A stretch of 64,000 bases of DNA, taken from contig CAZMFQ010000001.1 in assembly GCA_964565645.1 (NCBI GenBank), forward strand, positions 308,696-372,695, read 5' to 3'. Made by a program: the position numbers and the translations under genes. This document shows, in pieces, positions 37,650 through 49,344 of the stretch. The notes below the pieces were generated by a model. The model was not told the DNA's origin. It did no database searches and saw only the letters and a program-made list of their open reading frames with translations. Within the stretch, counting starts at the first letter, position 1. The number at the start of each line of letters is the position of its first letter. This stretch comes from JAHIQC01 sp964565645. Lineage in GTDB: Bacteria > Actinomycetota > Coriobacteriia > Anaerosomatales > JAHIQC01.

Positions 37650-38951
37650 GTGGATCTGAAAGTCGCATTGGACACCGTGTGGGTGCTCGTGGCAGCCATG
37701 CTCGTGTTCTTCATGAACCTGGGCTTCGCCCTCGTTGAATCGGGCTTCGCCCGCGCGAAGAACACCGTGAACATCATCTCCAAGAACTTCGTCGTGTTCG
37801 CCGTCGCCACCCTGGCGTTCCTGTTCATAGGCTGGGGCCTGATGTACGGAGACGGCAACGGCTTCATGGGGCTCAAGGGCCTGTTCTTCATCGGAGGCGC
37901 CGACAACAGCCCCGCCACCGGTGACGCCTACTCAGGCGTCTACTCGGCGCTCAGCTGGACCGGCGTGCCGCTTCTCGCGAAGTTCTTCTTCCAGCTCGTG
38001 TTCGCCGGAACGGCCGCCACGATCGTCTCCGGCGCGGTCGCCGAGCGGATCAAGTACGTGTCGTTCATCGTCTTCTCATTCATCCTCGTGGCATTCATCT
38101 ACCCGATCGTCGGCCACTGGATCTGGGGCGGCGGCTGGTTGGCGCAGCTCGGCTTTTGGGACTTCGCCGGCTCGACGGTGGTCCACTCCGTGGGGGCATG
38201 GGCCGCGCTCGCAGGTGTTCTCGTCCTGGGGCCCCGCATCGGCAAGTACGCCAAGGACGGCAGTGTGCGTGCCATACCCGGCCACAACATGACCTCGGCC
38301 ATGACCGGTTGTCTCATCCTGTGGTTCGGCTGGTTCGGGTTCAACCCGGGCAGCACCATGGCCGCAGATCCCGAGGCGATCTCCCGCATCATCGTCACCA
38401 CGACGGTCGCCGCCGCGGCCGGCGCCCTCGCCGCCACCGCGGTCGCGTGGTGGCAGCTCGGCAAGCCTGACGTGGGCATGACCATCAACGGCGCTCTCGC
38501 GGGCCTCGTCGGCATCACGGCGGCGTGCGCGTTCGTGAGCGTCGGCAGCTCGCTCGTGATCGGCGCCATCGCAGGTGCCATGGTCGTCTACGGCGTCCTG
38601 TTCTTTGACAAGATCCACGTCGACGACCCGGTCGGCGCACTCGCCGTTCACGGTATGGGCGGCATCTTCGGCACCATCGCGGTCGGCCTGTTCGCACAGG
38701 ACAAGTTCATGCCCGGGACCACGGGTGACGGCCTGTTCTTCGGCGGTGGGGCGACGCTCCTGCTCCACCAGCTCACCGGCATTGCCGCGGTCGGCGCCGC
38801 CGTGTTCGTCGTCTCACTCGGCGCCTGGCTTGCGATCAAGGCCATCATGGGCGTGCGCGTCAGCGAGGAAGAGGAGATGGAAGGCCTGGATATCGGCGAG
38901 CACGGCAACCGGGCGTATCCTGACTTCGTGATGACCGAGACCACCGCGTAG
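37650..38951 (+). CDS. amt: Ammonium transporter (second copy)
   Basis: A 433-residue Amt-family channel from a different subfamily than the first copy: its N-terminus 'VWVLVAAMLVFFMNLGFALVE' carries the usual Glu, and 'GFARAKNTVNIISKNFVVFA' follows. Pore histidines are in 'STVVHSVGAWAALAGVLVLG' and 'LAVHGMGGIFGTIAVG'. GTG 37650 directly follows 'ggaggaaac'. It is followed by the second PII and glnD. Two unlike transporters, each paired with its own PII, suggest different affinity or expression ranges. Confidence 0.95.
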   Translation: MDLKVALDTVWVLVAAMLVFFMNLGFALVESGFARAKNTVNIISKNFVVFAVATLAFLFIGWGLMYGDGNGFMGLKGLFFIGGADNSPATGDAYSGVYSALSWTGVPLLAKFFFQLVFAGTAATIVSGAVAERIKYVSFIVFSFILVAFIYPIVGHWIWGGGWLAQLGFWDFAGSTVVHSVGAWAALAGVLVLGPRIGKYAKDGSVRAIPGHNMTSAMTGCLILWFGWFGFNPGSTMAADPEAISRIIVTTTVAAAAGALAATAVAWWQLGKPDVGMTINGALAGLVGITAACAFVSVGSSLVIGAIAGAMVVYGVLFFDKIHVDDPVGALAVHGMGGIFGTIAVGLFAQDKFMPGTTGDGLFFGGGATLLLHQLTGIAAVGAAVFVVSLGAWLAIKAIMGVRVSEEEEMEGLDIGEHGNRAYPDFVMTETTA

Positions 38952-39016
38952 ACACGGCGTCCGCCAAAGAGCATCGTCGAGGACGCACCTGTCCTCTTTC
39001 GAGAAGGAGACAGCTC

Positions 39017-39355
39017 ATGAAGAAGATCGAGGCCATCGTCAAGCCGCACAAGCTCGAAGACGTGAAAGAGGCGCTCAACGCACTCGGCGTCACGGGGCTG
39101 ACCGCATACGAGGTCAAAGGGTATGGCCGCCAGAAGGGCCACACGGAAGTCTATCGCGGTGCGGAGTACACCGTGGACTTCCGCCCCAAGGTCAAGGTCG
39201 AAGTGGTGGTCGACGACGAGCTTGCGCCGCGCGTCGAGGAGGCCCTCATCGAAGCGGCCCGCACCGGCAAGATCGGCGACGGCAAGATATTCACCTACGA
39301 CTGCGAAGCCGCGGTGAGGATCCGCACGGGCGAGCGCGGACCCGAGGCGCTCTGA
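39017..39355 (+). CDS. Nitrogen regulatory protein P-II (second copy)
   Basis: A 112-residue PII protein nearly the same as the first copy. The T-loop 'GHTEVYRGAEYTVDF' has Y51, and the C-terminus again ends 'RTGERGPEAL'. 'aaggaga' precedes ATG 39017. It lies 65 bases after the second amt and four bases before glnD, so amt, PII and the PII-modifying enzyme are co-transcribed. Homo- or heterotrimers of the two copies are possible. Confidence 0.95.
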   Translation: MKKIEAIVKPHKLEDVKEALNALGVTGLTAYEVKGYGRQKGHTEVYRGAEYTVDFRPKVKVEVVVDDELAPRVEEALIEAARTGKIGDGKIFTYDCEAAVRIRTGERGPEAL

Positions 39356-39359
39356 CCAT

Positions 39360-41618
39360 ATGCGATCGTACCTCTCACAACGAGAGGCGTTCATAGCGAG
39401 CGCCGCGCCGGGTATCGACTCGGCGCGGCGTCTCGCGCTCATGACCGACGAAGCACTCGAGGGACTCGCGCGGGCCGCCGAGCATCTCGTCCCGGTGCGG
39501 ACCCGCTGGGCGCTCATCGCACTGGGCGGCTATGGCTCCGGGGCGCTGCTGCCCTCCTCGGACATCGACCTGCTGGTCTTGAGTGACGCGGGTGCGTCCG
39601 CGCTCAAGCCCTTCACGGAGGCGGTGCTCTACCCGCTCTGGGACGCGGGCCTGACTGTGGGTCACCAGGTGCGCGACAAGCGCGACCATATCCGGGCCTT
39701 GCGCGAGGACATCTCGATCCTTGCGGCGAGCCTCACCGGCAGGCTGATAGTCGGCGACCGGGAGTTGGCGTCCTCGGTCCTCGCCTCGTGCGCGAGAGAC
39801 GCACGCAAACGGTCCCGCGATGTCCTCAGGGCCATCTCCGAGCGGGAACGGCCGGGCTCGCCCTATCTCCTGGAGCCTGACCTCAAAGAGGGGGCGGGCG
39901 GGCGCAGGGACTACGACGAACTGGTCTGGACCGCAGCGACGCTGACCGGCATGCCCCAGACGACCCCCGCCGCGCTCGTCGGACTGGACCTCCTGAGCGC
40001 CGAGGAACTCGCACTGCTGGAGACCGCCGCCGAGACGACGGCCGCGATGCGCTGGGCACTTCAGCGCGACGGCGCGGGCAACCTCATGACCGTGGAATCC
40101 GCCGAGGAGTCGGGCCTCGACCCGGCCGCGGTCCAGCGGGCTCTGGCCGACACCGCACATCTGCTCGTCCGTGCGCGTCGAGCCACCGGCGGCGCGCGCC
40201 CCGCCAAACAGGCGCCCGCCGATGCAAGCCGAGTGCTCGAACTCGCGCTGCGCGGCGAGACGTCCCTGGCGGAGCTCGAGGAGCGGGCGTGGAGCGGCGA
40301 TCTCGAGGCACTTGTGCCAGGGATGCGCGAACTGATGACCCTGCGGCGACCGGGCATCGGGCATACGCTCACGGTCGGCGCTCACTGCCTGAGAACCGCC
40401 ACGCTCGTGGGCACGATCGCCGGGCACACCGAGGCGGGCACGGTCGCATCCGAGTCGGCCGCCCTGATCGACGACGCGCGACCGCTCGTCGTGGCGGCCA
40501 TGGCGCACGATGTGGGCAAGGCGCAGCCGGGGCCCGACCACGCGCTCCGCGGTGAGCGGCCGGCCCGCGAGATCGCCGGCAGGTTCGGCCTGCCGGACCA
40601 CGCCGACCGCATCGCGGCGCTCGTCCGCCACCATCTGCTCCTCATCGAGACGGCCACGCGCGCGGACATCGACGACGAGGACGCGGTCCTGCGTGCGGCT
40701 GCGCTCCTCGGCGACCGTGGACTGCTCGCGCCGCTGCATCTGCTCACGGTGGCAGACAGCCTGGCAACGGGGCCCGCGACCTGGAACGAATGGACCGCGG
40801 CGCTCGTAGGCAAACTCGTGACCCGGCTCGACGCCGCGCTCTCACCCGACGTCGACGGGGCCGGGCTCGCCTCCTCGGCCAACGCCGTGCGCAACGCGGT
40901 GCTTCGCGACCTGCCGGCTGACGACCCCCGCCGCGAGTTCATCCTGGGCGCTCCGGTGCGCTACCTGGCGGGCCGGGACGCGTCGCAGGTGCTCACGCAC
41001 GCCGATCTCGTCATGGCGCTCGCCGAGGAGCGTGTTCCCGGCGCGCACGCAGTGCGCATCGACAGCGGTCCCGTCGAAGGCAGTTTCGACGTGACGATCG
41101 CGGTCCGCGACCGCCATGGCCTGCTCGCGACACTCTCGGGCGTGCTCGCGCTCGCCGGCCTCGACATCCTGTCGGTCGAAGCCACGGCGACCGGCTCCGA
41201 CGTCGTGCTCGACACCTTCACCGTGCGCTCCGCCACGCTCGCGCCGCTCGCGGCCGAGACCTGGACGCGCTTCGACCGCCTTCTGGACGCGGCGCTGCGC
41301 GACCGGCTCTCGATCGGCGTGAGGCTCGCAGAGCGGCGGCGCCACTATCGCATGGCACATGCCGGCATCGGCAAGATGGACGTGCTCCCCGGCGACGCGT
41401 ACGCGGCGACGGTCAGAGTCCGTGCGGCCGACCGGGTGGGCCTGCTCTACGACATCGCTCGTGCGATGGCCGACAGCGGGCTCGAGATACGCTCGGTGAC
41501 CGCCACCACGCGGCATGATTCGGTCGACGATGTGTTCCGCGTGACGGACGCGATGGGCGGGGTGCCCGAAGAAGGGCTCCTCGGCATGCTGAGGATGCGC
41601 CTGCGGGAACTGGGCTGA
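39360..41618 (+). CDS. glnD: [Protein-PII] uridylyl/adenylyltransferase GlnD
   Basis: A 752-residue nitrogen sensor that modifies and demodifies PII. The nucleotidyltransferase motif 'ALGGYGSGALLPSSDIDLLV' carries D68 and D70. 'LEPDLKEGAGGRRDYDEL' lies near 171-188. The HD domain has H341 in 'GAHCLR' and the HD pair H383-D384 in 'AMAHDVGK'. Two C-terminal ACT domains ('DRHGLLATLSGVLALAG' and 'DRVGLLYDIARAMADSG') sense glutamine. It is shorter than the ~890 residues of E. coli GlnD but all four domains are present. In actinobacteria the enzyme can adenylylate PII. It follows the second PII by four bases. Confidence 0.95.
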   Translation: MRSYLSQREAFIASAAPGIDSARRLALMTDEALEGLARAAEHLVPVRTRWALIALGGYGSGALLPSSDIDLLVLSDAGASALKPFTEAVLYPLWDAGLTVGHQVRDKRDHIRALREDISILAASLTGRLIVGDRELASSVLASCARDARKRSRDVLRAISERERPGSPYLLEPDLKEGAGGRRDYDELVWTAATLTGMPQTTPAALVGLDLLSAEELALLETAAETTAAMRWALQRDGAGNLMTVESAEESGLDPAAVQRALADTAHLLVRARRATGGARPAKQAPADASRVLELALRGETSLAELEERAWSGDLEALVPGMRELMTLRRPGIGHTLTVGAHCLRTATLVGTIAGHTEAGTVASESAALIDDARPLVVAAMAHDVGKAQPGPDHALRGERPAREIAGRFGLPDHADRIAALVRHHLLLIETATRADIDDEDAVLRAAALLGDRGLLAPLHLLTVADSLATGPATWNEWTAALVGKLVTRLDAALSPDVDGAGLASSANAVRNAVLRDLPADDPRREFILGAPVRYLAGRDASQVLTHADLVMALAEERVPGAHAVRIDSGPVEGSFDVTIAVRDRHGLLATLSGVLALAGLDILSVEATATGSDVVLDTFTVRSATLAPLAAETWTRFDRLLDAALRDRLSIGVRLAERRRHYRMAHAGIGKMDVLPGDAYAATVRVRAADRVGLLYDIARAMADSGLEIRSVTATTRHDSVDDVFRVTDAMGGVPEEGLLGMLRMRLRELG

Positions 41619-41625
41619 CGTCAGG

Positions 41626-41883
41626 CTACATGCCCAGCGTCGACTTGATCTCCTCGAACTCCTCGCGATCGATCTCGCCGGCCGCGTAGCGTTCGCGCGC
41701 AAGCTCCAGCGCCGGGTCGGCCGCGGGCGCGGCAGAATGCGGCTCGCCGGGGGCGCCGCCTTCGGCCACCTTGGCCTGCGTCACAAGCCACCACACGATC
41801 ACGGCGCCGGGGCCGAACAACAGCGCGATGATCCCGAGGATGATCACGATCTCGAAAAGGCCGAGTCCCATGGAGTGTCCCAT
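41626..41883 (-). CDS. SHOCT-domain small membrane protein
   Basis: An 85-residue protein with one membrane helix (about residues 8-34, 'LFEIVIILGIIALLFGPGAV') and a C-terminal SHOCT motif 'LARERYAAGEIDREEFEEIK'. SHOCT segments are short oligomerisation modules at protein ends. ATG 41883 is used; ATG at residue 5 is an alternative and neither has a strong ribosome site. It is convergent with glnD. Function unknown. Confidence 0.75.
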   Translation of the reverse strand: MGHSMGLGLFEIVIILGIIALLFGPGAVIVWWLVTQAKVAEGGAPGEPHSAAPAADPALELARERYAAGEIDREEFEEIKSTLGM

Positions 41884-42017
41884 CGGTCGGATGATGCGTT
41901 CTTCTCACAGTGTACCCCGCGCGTCTGACAGGCGGACCCGCCGATCGCCGAGGAGGCGCGCGATTCCTCGGCACGGTGGTGGGATATAGTGACCACGTCG
42001 AGAACCGGGAGGGCCAC

Positions 42018-42587
42018 ATGAGCGGCAGCATCTACACGCGCGGCGGTGACCATGGCGAGACATCGCTGGTGGGCGGGTCGCGCGTACGCAAGAACGACGT
42101 GCGCGTCGAGGCGTACGGGAGCATCGACGAAGCCAACGCCGCGGTGGGCCACGCGCGCGCCGCGCTCGAGGTCGCCGTGGACGAGGAGGCGCGCATCGAC
42201 CGCGTCCTCGACCTCGTGCAGCACCGGCTCTTCAACTGCTCGAGCCGCCTCGCGACGCCTCCGGGAGCCGAGTCGGAGCACACGCCGGCGGTGCTGCCGA
42301 CCGACGTCGCGGCGCTCGAGGCCGAGATCGACCACCTCACCTCGATCACGGGCGAACTCACGCACTTCGTGTTGCCCGGAGGCTGTGAGGCGTCGTCGCG
42401 CCTGCATGTCGCGCGCACCGTCATCCGGCGCGCAGAACGTCGCATCCTGGACCTCGACGCCTGTGAGCAGGTCGACGCGCAGGTGCTCGCCTTCGTGAAC
42501 AGATGCTCCGACCTGCTGTTCGCGTGCGCCCGCTACATGAACCGCCGGCACCAGGGCGGCGACGTGTACTGGGACCCGGAGCTCTGA
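42018..42587 (+). CDS. Cob(I)alamin adenosyltransferase, PduO type
   Basis: A 189-residue helical-bundle enzyme transferring adenosyl from ATP to cob(I)alamin. The N-terminal ATP loop 'SIYTRGGDHGETSLVGGSRV', 'VEAYGSIDEANAAVG', 'FVLPGGCEASSRLHVARTV' features (in part 'GGCEASSRLHVARTVIRRAE') and 'NRCSDLLFACARYMN' match PduO/MMAB enzymes. ATG 42018 follows 'gggagggcc'. Longer in-frame reading upstream is rejected. It supplies adenosylcobalamin to B12 enzymes; the B12 radical SAM protein at 5630-6934 would use a different cobalamin form. No other B12 gene is nearby. Confidence 0.93.
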   Translation: MSGSIYTRGGDHGETSLVGGSRVRKNDVRVEAYGSIDEANAAVGHARAALEVAVDEEARIDRVLDLVQHRLFNCSSRLATPPGAESEHTPAVLPTDVAALEAEIDHLTSITGELTHFVLPGGCEASSRLHVARTVIRRAERRILDLDACEQVDAQVLAFVNRCSDLLFACARYMNRRHQGGDVYWDPEL

Positions 42588-42600
42588 GCGACTCGGGGCG

Positions 42601-44834
42601 TCATTGCACGTACCCGGCCCCGAACGTCCAGGTCTTGTTGTAGATGTTGCCCGCGTAGTAGTCGGCGCCGGACCACAGTCCGAACAGGTCGAAGGTGTAG
42701 CCGACCCGCCACTCCACGCCGAACTCGAGCGAGGCGTCGAACTGCCCCGAGGTGTGCTCGAAGTTGTCCCACGCATGGAACTCGCCCTCGGCCTGCGCCC
42801 ACAGATACGCGTCCGGCATGAGGTAGACCGTGTTGGCGTCGCTGCCGCAGATCACCACCTCGACCTTCACCCCCACATACGGCCGCGCCGTGGCCTTCCC
42901 GTGCGCATCGAGCGTCGTGTCGAACGCCGTCTTGGTATCGCGGACCACCTGCGTGCCGACGCCGTCGATGTAGAGCATCCTGAGTCTGCCGCAGAACCTC
43001 TGCGTCAGCTTGAACTGGGCGTCGAACTCACCGGTCACGTTCTCCCATCCGACCACGGGCTTGAGCTGTATCCCCACCCCGAGGTCTATGGGTCCGAGCG
43101 CGAACCCCCAGTAGGCTATCGGCAGTTCCGCGAGCGCGAACTCCTTGGGAGTGAGTTCGTCCTCCCACTTGAAGCCGAGATCGAACTCGAGTTCCTCGGT
43201 CACGCTCAGCTGGACCGCCATCGCCTTGACGGTCCACCAGTCGATGGCTATCCCCATGTCAGCCACGACGTTCACGTCGACGGTCAGCGTCGAGTCGAGC
43301 GACGCCGTCTCCGCATCGTTGTGCCACAGGTTCCGGACATCCTCGAAGTGGTAGTCAAAACTGCCCTGCGGGGTGATGCTGCCCCGCACCTCCACCGGCC
43401 GGCCGGCCGCCTCTGCGGCCTCGACCTGGTCGATCAGCTCGAACTGGTGCGCGATGTCAGCAGCCGAGACCGGAGTGACGTTGATGTCGATCGAGCCCTT
43501 CTTCACGAAGTCGGTGATCGCGGCGTCCTCGGTCCGCGCAGTCACGACTCCGCCTGCGCTCTCCACGCCCGTTATCCTGCGGATGAAGCCCTGCGCGTAC
43601 GGCTCCGCGGGATCGAGCCACGGCATGCGGTTCATCACGAGGAACATGTCCTGCGTGATCCGCTCCCGGACGATGGCGCTGTCGTTGAACGTGACCGTAT
43701 CGGTCGTGATCTCCGTCATCTCATCGAGCAGGGTCCCCGCGATCAGGACCACCGAGTCGGCCGCCATGTGCGTCTCCGCGGCTTCGAGGATCTCCTCGAC
43801 CACCGGCACACTCACCGCCTCGATGCCGCCCACGAAATGCATCTGCTGGATGCCGGAACAATGTGCCTGGAAGAACATGAGTGTGTCGTTGTCGAGCTCG
43901 CGCTCGGGAGTGAGCATGATCAGGCCGTGCAGGTGCGCCGCCAGCGCGCCAGCGGACAGGGCGTCCGGCCAGTCCGTGCCGCGTGCGACATAGATGTTGT
44001 CGAAGAACAGGCCATGGTCCGAGGCGAACTCGGCCATGGCGAGCGCGGTCGCATACCTGTCCGCGCCGCTGATCCGGTAGTACGGGCCGATCGCTTCGGC
44101 CACCGCGGGCGCGACGGCGCTCTCGCCGCCGACCAGCAACACCGCCGTCGGATCGATGTCCGCCAGCGCCTGCGCGGTCACGGCCGGAAGCGCGCTCTTG
44201 CGCGTGAGCAGCACAGGCGCCCCGACGTGGCCCGCCCAGGGCGCGAGCGCGAGCGCGTCCGGGAAGTTCTCGCCTGTGCTCATCGCGAGCCAGTCGATCT
44301 CGCCGCTCAGGTCCTCGACCTCGTGCGCGACGAGGGCGGAGGTCTCATAGCGGTCCGCACCGCCTATCCGTTCGATCGCCGAGGAGTCGATCCCTGCGGC
44401 CACAAGGTCCGCGATCACAGCGGGCGAGAGCGCCTTCTCCCCGCCGAGGACCACCGCATGCGTGGCGCCTAGGCGCGTGATCTCCTCGGCCACCATCTCG
44501 GGCAGCCCGTCCGGCTCGGCAAGCAGACGGGAGCGTCGAGCGCCGATGCGAGACTTCCGCCCACCATCGCGTCCGGCCAGTCGCGGCCGCTCGCGATGAC
44601 CACATGCTCCGAGGTGAGCCAGCCCTGTTGCGAGAGTTCGACGTTGGTTCCGAACCGGTCGGAGCCCGCCGTCCGTGTCGACTGCGGCGCCATGGTCGCC
44701 GGGATCATGGTGGCCTGCACCTGCTGCGCGAGGGTGCTCACCGCCGCGCTCGCAGTGAGCGGCTGCATCGCCACGAGCATGACGAGAATGAGCAGCGATG
44801 AGAGCGTGCGCGAAACAGCCCTGTGAGCGTGCAT
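42601..44834 (-). pseudogene. Frameshifted exported protein with type 2 cell-wall-binding repeats
   Basis: The reading starts at ATG 44834 with a signal peptide ('LSSLLILVMLVAM', cut after ASA) and the first cell-wall-binding repeat ('TAGSDRFGTNVELSQQG', 'ASGRDWPDAMVGGSLASAL'). At about 44526 the frame breaks: 'GCTCCCGTCTGCTTGCC' should read with one more C to continue as 'LLAEPDGLPEMVAEEITRLG'. From there the second frame stays open to the stop at 42601 and contains two more repeats ('RIGGADRYETSALVAHE', 'RISGADRYATALAMAEF'). A ~400-residue C-terminal part is rich in beta structure and Trp, with no recognised family. A one-base deletion restores a normal ~744-residue protein. There is no classical slippery site, so mutation or base-calling error is likelier than programmed shifting. 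Confidence 0.7.
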
Positions 44835-44962
44835 GGAACATCCCCCCTGAGTCCTACCCCGACACTGATACGTTCGTCGGACTCGTGCACCCCGCTCCAT
44901 GAGGCCCGAGCGACGAACGGCATACCGGCGCGCGCAGGGCCCCCACGGATCCGGGGTACGGG

Positions 44963-46960
<1,998 letters not shown>

Positions 46961-47141
46961 GGACACCCCCGCGCATCGACACACACTCCAATTCGATACT
47001 TCCCCAACACCGCCGGGGACTCGGCGCCGACCGCTCTTCGGGAACGAACGACCGCTGTTCGGAAAAGGACGAACGGCGGGCTCATGGCGTGTGCGGACGA
47101 ACTATACTGAACGCTCGCCCGGATGAGGAGGACGTCGGCGC

Positions 47142-47957
47142 GTGGCAGAAGTGAGCAAGTACGAGCGGCTGCTCGAACACCTCTCGGATCTCGATAGCGC
47201 GCTCGTCGCCTACAGCGGCGGCGTAGACTCGACGCTTCTGGCGTTCGCGGCGCATGTGGTCCTCGGCGACAGGTGCCTTGCGGTGCTCGCCACGAGCGAC
47301 ACCTACCCCGAGAGCGAGGTCGAGTACGCCCGCAAGGTCGCGCGCGAACTCGGACTGCGGCTACACGAGGTCGAGACCTACGAACTGATCGACCCGCAGT
47401 TCCGCGCGAACACGCCGGAGCGCTGCTACCACTGCAAACTCGAACTGTTCGGCCTGCTCAGGACGGTGGCCGACAGCAGGGGGCTCGCCCACGTCCTGGA
47501 TGGCAGCAACTCCGATGACGCGACGGACTTCCGCCCCGGATCGCGCGCCGGCATCGAGATCGGCATACGCAGTCCGCTCGCGGAGCTCGGGTTCACCAAG
47601 GCCGAGATCCGCGAGGTCGCCGCTCTCCTCGGCCTGCCGAACTGGGACAAGCCTTCCATGGCGTGTCTCGCTTCACGGTTCCCCTACGGCGAACAGATCA
47701 CCGAGGACCGCCTGCATCGCGTGGCTCGCGCCGAGAACGCGCTGCGTGCCATGGGCCTGCGTCAGTTCAGGGTGCGCGCCCACGGGGACGTGGCCCGCAT
47801 CGAGGTGGAGCCCGAGGAGATGGACCGCGCGTGGGAGATGCGCGAGGTGGTCGCCGTGGCCATGAAGACCGCAGGATTCACGTTCGTCGCGCAAGACCTC
47901 GACGGCTATCGCACCGGCGCCCTCAACGAGGCCCTGTCCGCCGAGGACATGGCGTAG
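47142..47957 (+). CDS. larE: LarE-family ATP-dependent sulfur transferase
   Basis: A 271-residue PP-loop enzyme adenylating a carboxylate and donating sulfur. The PP-loop is 'LVAYSGGVDSTLLAF' and the LarE motifs 'NTPERCYHCKLELF', 'GSNSDDATDFRPG' and 'PSMACLASRFPYGE' follow. It holds three key cysteines: the CYHC pair plus the later 'ACLASR' Cys. Forms with all three are reported to carry a [4Fe-4S] cluster, whereas forms with only the last one sacrifice its own sulfur. The partners larB and larC are absent from the window, so its pincer-nickel role is unproven here. GTG 47142 follows 'gaggaggac'. Confidence 0.88.
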   Translation: MAEVSKYERLLEHLSDLDSALVAYSGGVDSTLLAFAAHVVLGDRCLAVLATSDTYPESEVEYARKVARELGLRLHEVETYELIDPQFRANTPERCYHCKLELFGLLRTVADSRGLAHVLDGSNSDDATDFRPGSRAGIEIGIRSPLAELGFTKAEIREVAALLGLPNWDKPSMACLASRFPYGEQITEDRLHRVARAENALRAMGLRQFRVRAHGDVARIEVEPEEMDRAWEMREVVAVAMKTAGFTFVAQDLDGYRTGALNEALSAEDMA

Positions 47958-47996
47958 CGGCGCATCCCCTTGAGGCGAGCCGGACCCGGCTCCTCG

Positions 47997-49325
47997 CTAC
48001 AGAAGCGGCAGGTACTCCTCGAGTTCGTACGGCGTGACCCTTGTGTGGTAGTCGTGCCACTCCGCCTTCTTGTTTCTGAGGAAGTACTCGAAGACCTTGT
48101 CACCAAGGGTCTCGCGAACCAGATCGCTGCTCTCCATCTCACGGATGGCCTCGTCGAGATCACCCGGGAGCCGGCCGATGCCGAGCTCCCCGCGGCGCGC
48201 GTCCGACATCTCGTATACGTCCTCGACCACATCGTCGGGGAGCGTCATCCCCTTCTCGATGCCGTCCAGACCGGCCGCCAGCATGACGGCGAACGCGAGG
48301 TACGGGTTGCACGCGGGGTCGGGCGAGCGCAATTCGATACGCGTGGCCTTCTCCTTGCCCGGCTTGTACATCGGCACGCGCACGAGCGCGGAACGGTTCC
48401 TGTGGGCCCAGCAGACGTGCACGGGCGCTTCATAACCCGAGACCAGGCGCTTGTAGGAGTTGACCCACTGGTTCGTGATCGCCGTGAACGCCGGAGCGTG
48501 GTGCAGAAGCCCGGCGATGTAGCTCTTGCCGACGGCCGAGAGATGGAACTCGTCGCTGGAATCGTAGAACGCGTTTGCGTCGCCCCTGAACAGCGACTGG
48601 TGGACATGCATGCCGCTTCCGGCCTCACCGTAAATCGGCTTGGGCATGAACGTCGCGTAGACGCCGTTCATCTGCGCGACCTCCTTGACCACAAGCCGGT
48701 AGGTCATGACCGCGTCCGCCATCCCGAGCGCCTCGCCGTAGCGCAGGTCGATCTCATGCTGGCTCGGGCCGACCTCGTGATGGCTGTACTCGACCGTGAT
48801 ACCGAACTCCTTGAGCATGCGAACGGTCTTCTTGCGCAGATCGACCGCGACATCACGTGTGGTCATGTCGAAGTAAGACGCCCGGTCCAGGACCTGGGTG
48901 CTGACGTCGTCCTTGAGATAGTAGTACTCGAGCTCAGGGCCGACGTTGAACGTGAAGCCCATCTCTGCCGCACGAGCAAGCGTGCGCTTGAGCACGTTTC
49001 GCGGATCCCCCTCGAAAGGCGTGCCGTCGGGACGGACGATGTCGCAGAACATCGTGGCGACCAACTGATCGTCCTGTCGCCACGGCATGATCTTGAGGGT
49101 CGTCGGGTCGGGCAGGGCGATCATGTCCGATTCCTCGATGCGCGCGAACCCCTCGATCGAACTGCCGTCGAAACCCATCCCCTCCTGCATCGCGTTCTCG
49201 AGCTCGTCCGCCGTGATGACGAAGGTCTTGAGGAAGCCGAGCACATCCGTGAACCACAGATGCACGAACTCTATGTTCTGGTCCTTGATGGCCGCGACCG
49301 CACCGTCCCGCAGATGTTTCGGCAT
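47997..49325 (-). CDS. glnA: Glutamine synthetase, type I-alpha
   Basis: A 442-residue glutamine synthetase of the short GSI-alpha form. 'MGFDGSSIEGFARIEESDM' carries the substrate Ser loop, 'GPELEYYY' and 'SHHEVGPSQHEIDLRYGEAL' carry metal Glu residues, and 'GSGMHVHQSLF' holds the ammonia-site His. 'NRSALVRVP' and 'ATRIELRSPDPACNPYLAFA' finish the ATP site. The insertion and the 'NLYDLP' adenylylation Tyr of GSI-beta are absent, so control is expected through transcription and feedback. ATG 49325. It is divergent from the glutamate-synthase-like gene with four GlnR-like repeats between. Confidence 0.96.
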   Translation of the reverse strand: MPKHLRDGAVAAIKDQNIEFVHLWFTDVLGFLKTFVITADELENAMQEGMGFDGSSIEGFARIEESDMIALPDPTTLKIMPWRQDDQLVATMFCDIVRPDGTPFEGDPRNVLKRTLARAAEMGFTFNVGPELEYYYLKDDVSTQVLDRASYFDMTTRDVAVDLRKKTVRMLKEFGITVEYSHHEVGPSQHEIDLRYGEALGMADAVMTYRLVVKEVAQMNGVYATFMPKPIYGEAGSGMHVHQSLFRGDANAFYDSSDEFHLSAVGKSYIAGLLHHAPAFTAITNQWVNSYKRLVSGYEAPVHVCWAHRNRSALVRVPMYKPGKEKATRIELRSPDPACNPYLAFAVMLAAGLDGIEKGMTLPDDVVEDVYEMSDARRGELGIGRLPGDLDEAIREMESSDLVRETLGDKVFEYFLRNKKAEWHDYHTRVTPYELEEYLPLL

Positions 49326-49344
49326 TCCGCGTCCCCTCCATTTT

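Noticed and set aside
44520..44534. Programmed ribosomal frameshift in the cell-wall-binding gene
   Set aside because: No X-XXY-YYZ slippery heptamer or clear downstream pseudoknot; a one-base deletion explains the break more simply.
47045..47061. CGAAC...GTTCG pair between acs and larE as a second SOS box
   Set aside because: The spacer is seven bases, not four, and no promoter aligns with it.
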